DNA from: an uncultured Collinsella sp.
Lineage (GTDB): Bacteria; Actinomycetota; Coriobacteriia; Coriobacteriales; Coriobacteriaceae
NCBI GenBank assembly: GCA_902463875.1
Contig: CABQHR010000104.1
Location: 1-6,611, forward strand
DNA: 6,611 bases
Direction of reading: 5' to 3'
Shown here: positions 1 to 6,035 of the stretch, in pieces
Layout of the letters: every line of letters begins with the position of its first letter
Numbering within the stretch: the first letter of the stretch is position 1
The notes under the pieces: generated by a model
Told to the model about the DNA's origin: nothing
Seen by the model: only the letters and a program-made list of their open reading frames with translations
Database searches by the model: none
Position numbers and translations under genes: made by a program

Positions 1-1
1 G

Positions 2-78
2 TGGTAGCCCGTACCAGATTCGAACTGGTGATCTCCGCCTTGAGAGGGCGGCGTCCTAAACCGCTAGACGAACGGGCC
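2..78 (-). tRNA. tRNA-Glu (anticodon CUC), CCA encoded
   Basis: Read on the minus strand, this folds as a complete 77-nt cloverleaf. The acceptor stem is GGCCCGT with ACGGGCT. The anticodon stem is CCGCC/GGCGG around the loop CTCTCAA, so the anticodon is CUC and reads the GAG glutamate codon. The T arm is ACCAG-TTCGAAT-CTGGT, the discriminator base is A, and the terminal CCA is encoded in the DNA (positions 4-2). Overall it closely resembles bacterial tRNA-Glu. The first acceptor pair is a G-U wobble (G1-U72) instead of G-C, which is uncommon. It is the last gene in the window in the direction of transcription and lies downstream of cca. A separate promoter is possible in the AT-rich stretch just upstream of it. 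Confidence 0.95.
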
Positions 79-112
79 ACATGACATCTGCACTGCCGTG
101 CTGCGAGAAAAT

Positions 113-141
113 ATATTACGGGACAAAAAACATCAGCGCAA
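113..141 (-). promoter_or_regulatory. possible promoter of tRNA-Glu
   Basis: On the minus strand, TTGCGC (136-141) is separated by 17 nt from TAATAT (113-118), within a locally AT-rich stretch. This would start transcription roughly 30 nt before the mature tRNA 5' end. The -35 box matches the consensus at only three positions and the -10 box at four. An alternative -10, TATATT, overlaps it. The assignment rests mainly on position and AT content. Confidence 0.35.
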
Positions 142-156
142 GAAGAAATTCCAAAT

Positions 157-176
157 TGCCGAAAAAATTGTCGGCA
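157..176 (-). terminator. weak candidate terminator after cca
   Basis: TGCCGA and TCGGCA form a 6-bp stem around an 8-nt T-rich loop (minus strand), about 30 nt past the cca stop. The tail is T-rich but interrupted (ATTTGGAATTTC), not a clean T run. It could be a weak terminator separating cca from tRNA-Glu, or it could be chance. Confidence 0.35.
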
Positions 177-206
177 GGTTATGGAACGCGCAGGTCAACT
201 GGTTAG

Positions 207-1601
207 CTAGTTCAAGTTGAGATGAGCCAGGAGGGCTTCGCGGTTGTTGGGGATGTTGTCCTCGATCACGGCGTCGAGGGCGGCGTTGAGAAGCTGTCCC
301 AGCTCCGACCCCGGCTTGACGCCGGCGCGGATCAGGTCGCCACCATTGATGGCAAGCATCTTGAGTGTATAGGGTTCCCCCGCCTCCAGCAGCTCGTGCG
401 CCAGCGCGCGCATCTCCTCAATCGTCTCGACGTAATAGAAGCATGATGGCGCCTTGCCCAGCGTATCGGCACGCTTAAGGTCCATAAGCTCGTCAATCAG
501 GCGGGCCATGTCGACGCCCTCACCCGAAAGCGCGCGCATCATATTGAGCAGGCAGGAGCGCTCGGGGCGCAGCGGCTTGTCATGGTATTTGATCAGTAGG
601 CACACATCGCGCACCAAATCGTGCGAGAGCGCCAGGCGATCCATGATGACACGCGCCTTCTTGGCGCCGAGCTCGGGATGACCGTAGAAGTGGCCGCTGC
701 CGTCGTGATCGACCGTAAAGCACTCGGGTTTGGAAACGTCGTGCAAAAACGCCGCCCACATAAGGCTCGACGAGGGCGCGACGCCGTCGCACAGCGCCAG
801 CTCCCCTGCCACCGTCAGCACGCGGGCGATATGCTCGTAGACGTTAAACGCATGATAGACGCTGCGTTGATCAAACCCGCGAGCGGACGCGAGCTCGGGC
901 ACGGCGGCGCAAACAAGCTCGGGGTAGCGCAGCATGGCGTCTCCCCCGTGGCCGGTCGAAAGGATGCCCTCAAGCTCAATACCCACGCGTTCGCGCGCCA
1001 CGGCATCGAGCAGCGGCGCGCACTCGGCAAGGGCACGCTTGGTCTCGGGCTCAATCACAAAGTCTAGGCGGCAGGCAAAGCGCACCGCGCGCAACATGCG
1101 CAGGGCATCCTCGTTAAAGCGGCGCTTAGGATCACCGACGGCGCGAATCAGCTTGCGGTCTAGGTCGCCCTGGCCATCGTAGCGGTCGACAAGGCCGCGC
1201 TCGGGATGCCAGGCCATGGCATTGACGGTAAAGTCGCGGCGCGCCAGATCGTCCTCAAGCGAAGCGGCGCGCTCCACACTCTGAGGATGACGACCGTCGG
1301 TATAGAAGCCGTCCAGGCGATAGGTGGTGACCTCAATGCGCTCGCCATCGCAAATAGCCGTAATGCCGCCAAATTTAATGCCCGACTCAGCTACGGCAAT
1401 ACCGGCGGCCTCGAGTGCCGCCTTGGACTCCTGCCACAGGCCGCTGCAGCACATGTCGACATCGTGGCTGGGACGTCCCATCAGGGCGTCACGTACCCAA
1501 CCGCCCACGTACCAGACCTCAAGACCAGCATCCTCGAGGGCTCGCAACACACGCAGAGAGGCGGCTGACGGCTGCGTGGCGTTGAGCGAAACATTGCACA
1601 T
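207..1601 (-). CDS. cca: CCA-adding tRNA nucleotidyltransferase with HD domain
   Basis: A 464-residue enzyme that builds or repairs the 3' CCA end of tRNAs from CTP and ATP in the cytoplasm. The N-terminal class II nucleotidyltransferase domain shows GGWVRD (residues 33-38) and catalytic carboxylates in DVD (47-49). It is followed by RRDFTVNAMA (121-130) and EDALR (164-168), the segment that selects the incoming base in this family. A C-terminal HD domain is indicated by HD at 287-288 and a second HD at 340-341. The tail contains the NGGDL...GVKPGSELG pattern (419-435) seen in bacterial HD-type members. The start at 1601 is chosen because an AGGAGG lies 8 nt upstream and the conserved domain begins soon after. 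The frame stays open to 1787, but that extension runs through the upstream kinase terminator. The neighbouring tRNA already encodes CCA, so repair may be the main role there. A strictly A-adding or CC-adding specificity cannot be excluded from sequence. Confidence 0.93.
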   Translation of the reverse strand: MCNVSLNATQPSAASLRVLRALEDAGLEVWYVGGWVRDALMGRPSHDVDMCCSGLWQESKAALEAAGIAVAESGIKFGGITAICDGERIEVTTYRLDGFYTDGRHPQSVERAASLEDDLARRDFTVNAMAWHPERGLVDRYDGQGDLDRKLIRAVGDPKRRFNEDALRMLRAVRFACRLDFVIEPETKRALAECAPLLDAVARERVGIELEGILSTGHGGDAMLRYPELVCAAVPELASARGFDQRSVYHAFNVYEHIARVLTVAGELALCDGVAPSSSLMWAAFLHDVSKPECFTVDHDGSGHFYGHPELGAKKARVIMDRLALSHDLVRDVCLLIKYHDKPLRPERSCLLNMMRALSGEGVDMARLIDELMDLKRADTLGKAPSCFYYVETIEEMRALAHELLEAGEPYTLKMLAINGGDLIRAGVKPGSELGQLLNAALDAVIEDNIPNNREALLAHLNLN

Positions 1602-1609
1602 TCCTGTGG

Positions 1610-1615
1610 CCTCCT
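1610..1615 (-). promoter_or_regulatory. ribosome-binding site of cca
   Basis: A consensus AGGAGG on the minus strand, 8 nt before the ATG at 1601. It decides the start against the longer open frame reaching 1787. Confidence 0.85.
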
Positions 1616-1650
1616 GCAATTGCGGGCATATCGATTGATGGTTTCCAAGA

Positions 1651-1659
1651 AGTCTAGCA
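1651..1659 (-). promoter_or_regulatory. possible extended -10 promoter of cca
   Basis: The minus strand reads TGCTAGACT, an extended -10 element (TGn plus TAGACT, four of six consensus bases), about 50 nt before the cca ATG. I see no good -35 box 17 nt upstream. Its position between the kinase terminator and the cca ribosome-binding site fits a dedicated cca promoter. Confidence 0.3.
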
Positions 1660-1732
1660 AGAAACGAGAGCGAGCGCACACGCGAACGCGCTTCAAGCAA
1701 GATTGAATCCCAAGACCTCTGCCACCGAAATG

Positions 1733-1768
1733 AAAAAGCACCCGCCTCGATAATCCGAGACGGGTGCT
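1733..1768 (-). terminator. intrinsic terminator of the distal PfkB kinase
   Basis: A 13-bp stem (1737-1749 with 1756-1768, one G-T pair) closes a 6-nt loop and is followed on the minus strand by a T run (TTTTT at 1733-1737, then CATTT). It lies about 35 nt after the stop of the kinase gene. This is a textbook rho-independent terminator separating that gene from cca. Confidence 0.92.
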
Positions 1769-1802
1769 CAACAAAGCACGAAACCAAGGCCCGTACGCCA
1801 CG

Positions 1803-2735
1803 CTAGCAGACCTGACGAATGGCGATACCCTTCTGATACTCATCGACCTTTGCAAAGTCGCCCAGGCCCGGGCACTCGACCACGTTGGCGCCGGTGGCCA
1901 TCGAGAGGCGCAGGGCGTCCTCGACGCGCTCGGGAGCGTCGTGCCACACGGACAGGAAGGCGGCCAGCGAGGAATCGCCGGCGCAGACCGTCGACAGCAG
2001 CTTGACGTCGAAGGTGCGGTTGGCAAACCAGATGTGCTCCCCGTTGGAAAAGTATGCACCAGCACCGCCGAGGGTCAGCAACACGTTCTTGGCGCCCTTG
2101 GCATGCAGCTCGGCCATGGCAGCCTTGACGGACTCATCGTCGCCGCCGCTCACCTTAATGCCAAAGATGTCGAGCAGCTCGTCGTCGTTGGGCTTAATGA
2201 GCAACGGCTCCATGGCAATGAGGTCGGCCAACTGATGGCTCGAGATATCGAGCACGAACTCGGCGCCCTTCGCCTTCACGCGACGCAGGACCTCGGCCAG
2301 GAAGCCCTCGGAGGTGTTGGGGGGCAGCGAGCCGCTGATAACCAGGCAGGTCATGTCATCGAGCGAATCGATAAGCTCAAACATCTCCTGCTCGTTGGCT
2401 TCGTTGATGGCGGCACCGGCGTTGACCATGTTGTACTCGGTGTCGGGACCGGCGTTGAGGAACACGTTGACACGCGTGATGCCGTCAGTCCACACGGGCT
2501 TGACGGGCACGCCCAGGGCCTCGGCGCCCTTAACGATATACTCACCCGAGAAGCCGGCGAAGAAGCCCAGGATCGTGGTGTCGACGCCGTAGTGGTCGAG
2601 CGTAAACGAAACGTTGAGACCCTTGCCGTTGGGGGTGTAGACAGCGTTACGGGTGCGGGTAACGGTGTTGGCGGACAGGCCATCGCAGGAGATGTTGTAG
2701 TCAATAGCGGGATTTGCAGTAAGCGTGTAAATCAT
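1803..2735 (-). CDS. PfkB-family sugar-phosphate kinase, 1-phosphofructokinase-like (copy A)
   Basis: A 310-residue PfkB-fold kinase, the usual length for 1-phosphofructokinase (FruK) and tagatose-6-phosphate kinase (LacC). It is expected to transfer phosphate from ATP to a PTS-derived sugar phosphate in the cytoplasm. Visible motifs are TANPAID near the N-terminus (6-12), NGKGLNVS (36-43, substrate side), SGSLPPN (134-140), KPN (181-183) and the anion-hole motif CAGD (251-254) with D254 as predicted catalytic base. The usual first Gly of GAGD is Cys here. The ATG at 2735 is chosen because it matches the family N-terminus and the paralogue's start and has AAAGGAA just upstream; the frame continues open to 2783. 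It is roughly half identical by eye to the adjacent copy B. It has its own putative promoter and terminator, so it is probably a single-gene unit. Whether the substrate is fructose-1-P, tagatose-6-P or another sugar cannot be settled from sequence. Confidence 0.88.
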   Translation of the reverse strand: MIYTLTANPAIDYNISCDGLSANTVTRTRNAVYTPNGKGLNVSFTLDHYGVDTTILGFFAGFSGEYIVKGAEALGVPVKPVWTDGITRVNVFLNAGPDTEYNMVNAGAAINEANEQEMFELIDSLDDMTCLVISGSLPPNTSEGFLAEVLRRVKAKGAEFVLDISSHQLADLIAMEPLLIKPNDDELLDIFGIKVSGGDDESVKAAMAELHAKGAKNVLLTLGGAGAYFSNGEHIWFANRTFDVKLLSTVCAGDSSLAAFLSVWHDAPERVEDALRLSMATGANVVECPGLGDFAKVDEYQKGIAIRQVC

Positions 2736-2769
2736 GAATGTTCCTTTCACGAAGCAACGTGTTAATGAA

Positions 2770-2775
2770 AGTATA
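2770..2775 (-). promoter_or_regulatory. putative -10 box of kinase copy A
   Basis: TATACT on the minus strand matches five of six -10 consensus bases and would give a leader of about 28 nt before the ATG at 2735. The hexamer 17 nt upstream (TAGCCT) is a poor -35 box. That is typical of activator-dependent promoters and fits the tandem repeat lying across the spacer and upstream. Confidence 0.5.
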
Positions 2776-2779
2776 TTCC

Positions 2780-2816
2780 ACACATCGGTAAAAGGCTAGG
2801 ACAACTCGGTAAACGG
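2780..2816 (-). promoter_or_regulatory. tandem direct repeat, candidate operator upstream of kinase copy A
   Basis: Two 16-bp units (2780-2795 and 2801-2816) agree at 13 of 16 positions and share the core TTTACCGA on the minus strand. They start exactly 21 bp apart, about two helical turns. One unit covers the -10/-35 spacer and the other lies just upstream of the -35 position. The outer edges also form a CCACAC/GTGTGG inverted repeat (2778-2783 and 2816-2821). This is a plausible binding site for a sugar-responsive regulator. The regulator is not identified. Confidence 0.5.
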
Positions 2817-2864
2817 TGTGGAAGCGATGAAGTACGGCAGAACATGTCTCCCCCATGGCAGAAC

Positions 2865-2896
2865 AAAAAAGGCGCCCCGGCCGAAACCGGGACGCC
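2865..2896 (-). terminator. intrinsic terminator of kinase copy B
   Basis: A 10-bp GC-rich stem (2871-2880 with 2887-2896, one G-T pair) with a 6-nt loop, followed on the minus strand by six Ts (2865-2870). It begins about 28 nt after the copy B stop codon. It separates the ptsI-copy B unit from copy A. Confidence 0.94.
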
Positions 2897-2924
2897 GCAT
2901 GCGCGCGAATATGTCGCGTTTCGA

Positions 2925-3857
2925 TTACTGACGATCGAGCTTGCGAACAGCAACACGCTTGCTGTACTCGTCAACGTGACCGAAGTCGCCAATGCCGACA
3001 GACTCGGCAACGTTGGCGCCGGTGGCCATAGCGAGCTTCATGGCCTCCTCGACGTTGTCGCGATCCCTGTACCACTTGTGCAGGAACGCAGCGAGGGTGC
3101 AGTCGCCGGCGCAGACGGAAGAGACCAGCTTGATGTTGAACTCACGCTTGGCATACCAGATGTCCTCGCCGTTGGAGAAGTAGGCGTCACCGCGGCTACC
3201 ACGGGTGAGCAGCACGTTCTGGACGCCGGCCTCGTGAGCCAGCTTCATGGCAACGCGGACCTCGTCGTCGGTGTCGACCGGCACGCCGAAGATGGCCTTC
3301 ATCTCGTGATGGTTCGGCTTGATGAGCAGCGGCTTCTTGTGAGCGAGCTCCTTGAGCTTGTCGGAGGACAGGTCCAGGACGACGTCGGCGCCACGGGCCT
3401 GAGCGTGCTCCATGACCTGAGCCAGGAAGTCGGGCGTAGCTTTGGGAGGCACGGAGCCGGAGACGATCAGGCACTCAAGGTCGCCCGCGGTGTCCAGGAT
3501 GTTGTAGAGCTCCTCCTGATGCTGCGGCGTGATCGGAGCACCGGGGTTCAGGATGCCGTACTCGTGCTGGCCATCGTTGACGTAGGTGTTGATGCGCGTG
3601 ATACCGTCGGTCCAGACCGGGCGGCAGAGGCAACCCAGGTTCATGACCTCCTCGACGATGAACTTGCCCGTGAAGCCGGCGAAGAAACCGAGCGCGACGG
3701 TGTCGACGCCCATCTTCTTAAAGGCGAAGGACACGTCGAGGCCCTTGCCGTTAGCCGTGTAGCTGGCCGAGCCGGTGCGGACGTTCTCGTCGGGCTCGAG
3801 CGGAGAGCTCGAAACCGTCATGTCGACAGCCGGGTTAGCGGTTAGCGTGTAGAACAT
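2925..3857 (-). CDS. PfkB-family sugar-phosphate kinase, 1-phosphofructokinase-like (copy B)
   Basis: A 310-residue paralogue of copy A, the same length and alignable throughout. It carries TANPAVD (6-12), NGKGLDVS (36-43), SGSVPPK (133-139), KPN (180-182) and CAGD (249-252) with D252 as predicted catalytic base. As a PfkB kinase it should phosphorylate a sugar phosphate with ATP in the cytoplasm. It differs from copy A at residue 41: this position is normally Asn (GKGxNV in FruK) but is Asp here, close to the substrate pocket. It shares the unusual Cys in CAGD with copy A. The start at 3857 has an AGGGGG about 9 nt upstream, and the N-terminus aligns with copy A. It follows ptsI by 74 nt with no terminator between them, so the two are probably cotranscribed, linking it to the PTS. 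FruK-like and LacC-like activities are both possible. Confidence 0.88.
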   Translation of the reverse strand: MFYTLTANPAVDMTVSSSPLEPDENVRTGSASYTANGKGLDVSFAFKKMGVDTVALGFFAGFTGKFIVEEVMNLGCLCRPVWTDGITRINTYVNDGQHEYGILNPGAPITPQHQEELYNILDTAGDLECLIVSGSVPPKATPDFLAQVMEHAQARGADVVLDLSSDKLKELAHKKPLLIKPNHHEMKAIFGVPVDTDDEVRVAMKLAHEAGVQNVLLTRGSRGDAYFSNGEDIWYAKREFNIKLVSSVCAGDCTLAAFLHKWYRDRDNVEEAMKLAMATGANVAESVGIGDFGHVDEYSKRVAVRKLDRQ

Positions 3858-3858
3858 T

Positions 3859-3874
3859 TACAGTACCCCCTGTA
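3859..3874 (-). promoter_or_regulatory. small hairpin displaying the copy B ribosome-binding site
   Basis: On the minus strand TACAG and CTGTA form a 5-bp stem whose 6-nt loop and 5' flank carry the G-rich ribosome-binding site (AGGGGG). The structure ends directly against the ATG. The stem is short, so any regulatory effect is speculative. Confidence 0.3.
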
Positions 3875-3884
3875 TATGTGAGGG

Positions 3885-3914
3885 CCGCGTGGCCGGCCCA
3901 TTCCAACCACGCGG
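3885..3914 (-). repeat. intercistronic hairpin between ptsI and kinase copy B
   Basis: CCGCGTGG (3907-3914 read on the minus strand) and CCACGCGG (3885-3892) form a perfect 8-bp GC-rich stem with a 14-nt loop. It starts 18 nt after the ptsI stop. There is no T run, so it is not an intrinsic terminator. It could act as an mRNA processing or stability element between the two genes. Confidence 0.55.
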
Positions 3915-3931
3915 TTACCTCTGATACCAAA

Positions 3932-5635
3932 TTAGCGAGCTGCGGACTCGAGCAGTGCCTTGACCTCGGCAGCGGTGTTGCAAGCGAGCGCCTTCTCGGC
4001 GAGCTCGTCGCACTCGGCCTTGGTCCACTGGCTGATGGTCTTGCGGGCGCGCAGGATGGACGGAGCGCTCATCGAGAACTCCTCCAGGCCCCAGCTGATC
4101 AGCAGCGGCTCGAGCAACGGATCGGCAGCGGCCTCGCCGCACATACCGACCATGATGCCGGCCTTCACGCCGCTCTCGATGATGTTCTTGAGCGAGCGGA
4201 GCACGGCGGGATAGTAAACCTGGTACAGGTTGGAGATGGTGTCGTTGCCACGGTCGGCGCACATGGTGTAGCCGATCAGGTCGTTGGTGCCGATGGAGAA
4301 GAAGTCGGCGACCTCGGCCAGGCGGTCAGCGAGTAGCGAGGCGGCAGGCGTCTCGACCATGATGCCGACCTCGATGTTCTCGTTGAACTTGCGACCCTCT
4401 TCGGTCAGCTCGGCCTTGCACTGCTCGACGAGCTCCTTGACAGCCAAGACTTCCTCGACGCAGGTGACGAGCGGGATCATGATCTTGACGTCACCGAAGG
4501 CGCTGGCGCGCAGCAGGGCGCGGAGCTGGACCTTGTACTGATCGGGGTTGGCCAGGCAGTAACGCACGGCACGGAAGCCCATGAAGGGGTTGTCTTCCTT
4601 GACCATGTGCAGGTACGGGATCTCCTTGTCGCCGCCCACGTCGAGCGTACGGATGATGACCGGAGCGCCCTTGAGCGCACTGGCGACCTTGCGGTAAGCG
4701 TTGAACTGCTCTTCCTCGGAAGGAAGCTCAGCGGAGTCCATAAACAGGAACTCGGAGCGGAACAGGCCAATAGCCTCGGCATCGTGATCGAGCGCGTTGG
4801 GCACGTCATCGGGGTTACCGATGTTGCAGGCGATGATCTTCTTGATGCCGTCGGCAGTCACGGACGGCTTGCCGCGGAAGGCCTCGAGGGCTGCCTTCTC
4901 GGCAGCGAAGGCCTCGGCCTTGGCGGTGTAGGCAGCGAGCGTCTCCTCGTCGGGATCGGCCTCGACAACACCCTTGCCACCGTCGACGACGACGGTCATG
5001 CCGTTGCGCAGTGCGGTGCAGCTGTTGGCAACCGAAAGGACGGCCGGAATCTCGAGGGCGCGCGCGATGATTGCGGAGTGCGACGTGCGGCCACCGGTCT
5101 CGGTGACGATACCGGCAACGTGGGCCTTATCGATCGTGGCGGTCATGGACGGCGTAAGGTCGTGCACGACAACGACGGTGTTCTCGGGCAGGACGGAGAG
5201 GTCGACGACCTCCTTGCCCAGCAGCTCGGCCAGAATACCGGTGCGGATGTCGGCGATGTCGGCCGCGCGCAGACGGAACATCTCGTCGTCCATGGACAGG
5301 AACATGTTCTCGAACATGGTCGAGGTGTCCATGAGTGCCTGCTCGGCGCAGGTGCCGCCGTCAATGGCGGCGTTGATGGCGTCGGTCATGCCCGGATCCT
5401 GAGCCAGGACAATGTGTCCGCTCATGATCTCGGCCTCGGCCTCGCCCACCGTCTCCTTCATGTGGTCGGCCTGAGCCTGGGTCTTCTCGCAGAAGACCGA
5501 AAGAGCGGTCTGATAGCGCTCCTTCTCTGCTGCCGAATCAGCAACCTCGTGCGGCTCAAACGTCAAGTCGGGATCGACGGCGACCATGACGGTGCCGATA
5601 CCGATGCCCTCGGAAGCGTTGACTCCCTGATACAT
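3932..5635 (-). CDS. ptsI: PTS Enzyme I (phosphoenolpyruvate-protein phosphotransferase)
   Basis: A 567-residue cytoplasmic enzyme that autophosphorylates from PEP and passes the phosphate to HPr, the first step of all PTS sugar uptake. The N-terminal part holds the HPr-binding region and the phosphohistidine motif GGRTSHS with H186. The C-terminal PEP-binding barrel shows LFRSEFLFM (291-299), RTLDVGGDK (329-337), GFRAVR (353-358), E428, the SIGTND segment (447-452) and GMCGE (497-501) with the catalytic-acid Cys499. Landmarks lie about three residues before those of the E. coli protein, so all key residues appear present. Two departures from the family consensus are seen: DLIGYT (452-457) in place of DLTQYT, and SEG instead of SPG near the N-terminus. 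The ATG at 5635 aligns best with known starts. ATG 5641 is an alternative with its own GGAG, and the frame stays open to 5689. It lies downstream of ptsH beyond a terminator and probably forms an operon with kinase copy B. Confidence 0.96.
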   Translation of the reverse strand: MYQGVNASEGIGIGTVMVAVDPDLTFEPHEVADSAAEKERYQTALSVFCEKTQAQADHMKETVGEAEAEIMSGHIVLAQDPGMTDAINAAIDGGTCAEQALMDTSTMFENMFLSMDDEMFRLRAADIADIRTGILAELLGKEVVDLSVLPENTVVVVHDLTPSMTATIDKAHVAGIVTETGGRTSHSAIIARALEIPAVLSVANSCTALRNGMTVVVDGGKGVVEADPDEETLAAYTAKAEAFAAEKAALEAFRGKPSVTADGIKKIIACNIGNPDDVPNALDHDAEAIGLFRSEFLFMDSAELPSEEEQFNAYRKVASALKGAPVIIRTLDVGGDKEIPYLHMVKEDNPFMGFRAVRYCLANPDQYKVQLRALLRASAFGDVKIMIPLVTCVEEVLAVKELVEQCKAELTEEGRKFNENIEVGIMVETPAASLLADRLAEVADFFSIGTNDLIGYTMCADRGNDTISNLYQVYYPAVLRSLKNIIESGVKAGIMVGMCGEAAADPLLEPLLISWGLEEFSMSAPSILRARKTISQWTKAECDELAEKALACNTAAEVKALLESAAR

Positions 5636-5641
5636 TCCCAT

Positions 5642-5647
5642 TCCTCT
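5642..5647 (-). promoter_or_regulatory. ribosome-binding site of ptsI
   Basis: AGAGGA on the minus strand, 6 nt before the ATG at 5635. An overlapping GGAG (5648-5651) is likewise 6 nt from the alternative ATG at 5641, so the start is ambiguous by two codons. Homology favours 5635. Confidence 0.6.
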
Positions 5648-5660
5648 CTCCGTGTCATGT

Positions 5661-5689
5661 GATAAAGCGTTTTGCCATATCCATGACAA
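5661..5689 (-). promoter_or_regulatory. possible promoter of ptsI
   Basis: On the minus strand TTGTCA (5684-5689, five of six -35 consensus bases) is followed by a 17-nt spacer and TTTATC (5661-5666, only three of six -10 bases). It begins within the T tail of the preceding terminator and would give a leader of about 20 nt. A dedicated promoter here would explain expression of ptsI after the terminator. Confidence 0.35.
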
Positions 5690-5723
5690 AAGAGCGCAGC
5701 TACCTTAAGACAGGTCACTGCGC
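5687..5723 (-). terminator. intrinsic terminator between ptsH and ptsI
   Basis: GCGCAG and CTGCGC (5718-5723 and 5694-5699) form the base of a stem that continues, past a 2-nt internal mismatch, as ACCT/AGGT around a 6-nt loop. The minus-strand tail is TCTTTTGT. It starts 45 nt after the ptsH stop. The tail is slightly interrupted, so partial read-through into ptsI is possible. Confidence 0.75.
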
Positions 5724-5768
5724 CCCCAAATATGAACTTAGTTGTTCAACATGCGACCCGTTTGAGTT

Positions 5769-6032
5769 CTACTCGCCAAGACCGCTCTTGATGAGCTCGA
5801 TGGCAGCAGCCAGAGCCTCGGCCTCGTCGGCGCCGTCGCACTTGACCTCGACCTCGGTGCCGCAGGGGATACCAGCAGCCATGAGGGCCATCGGGGACTT
5901 GCCGTTGACCTCCTTCTCGGGGGTGACGACCGTCACGTCACAGGCGTACTTGCCCATGGTGGAGGCGAACAGACCAGCCGGACGCATGTGCAGACCCTGA
6001 GGATTAACGAGGGTAGCCTTCTCAGAAACCAT
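5769..6032 (-). CDS. ptsH: PTS phosphocarrier protein HPr
   Basis: An 87-residue small cytoplasmic carrier, the normal HPr length, that accepts phosphate from Enzyme I and donates it to EIIA domains. The active-site segment is GLHMRPAG with phospho-acceptor H15 and the adjacent R17; the family usually has Ala at position 16, here Met. S46 in NGKSPM matches the regulatory serine site of Gram-positive HPr. Whether it is used depends on an HPr kinase not visible here. The helix and C-terminal pattern (EVEVKCDGADEAEALAAAI, 60-78) is typical. The start at 6032 is supported by AAGGAG 6 nt upstream and by the family N-terminus. It is followed by a terminator and then ptsI. Its 5' leader contains an inverted repeat that can pair with the ribosome-binding site. 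Confidence 0.97.
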   Translation of the reverse strand: MVSEKATLVNPQGLHMRPAGLFASTMGKYACDVTVVTPEKEVNGKSPMALMAAGIPCGTEVEVKCDGADEAEALAAAIELIKSGLGE

Positions 6033-6035
6033 AAT

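Noticed and set aside
1602..1787. N-terminal extension of cca to 1787
   Set aside because: The extension crosses the terminator of the upstream kinase, has no family similarity, and a consensus ribosome-binding site precedes the ATG at 1601.
1764..3845. Long plus-strand open frames opposite both kinases (1764-2765 and 2844-3845)
   Set aside because: They lie wholly antisense to well-supported kinase genes, their translations show no recognisable domain, and GC-rich codon use commonly keeps the opposite strand open.
4607..5662. Long plus-strand open frame (351 codons) opposite ptsI
   Set aside because: Antisense to an unmistakable Enzyme I gene. Its composition is a low-complexity mix of Gly, Val, Asp and Leu typical of a shadow frame.
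5733..5748. TGAAC/GTTCA inverted repeat between ptsH and ptsI
   Set aside because: Arms are only 5 bp and the repeat lies just before a much stronger terminator; it is within what chance would give.
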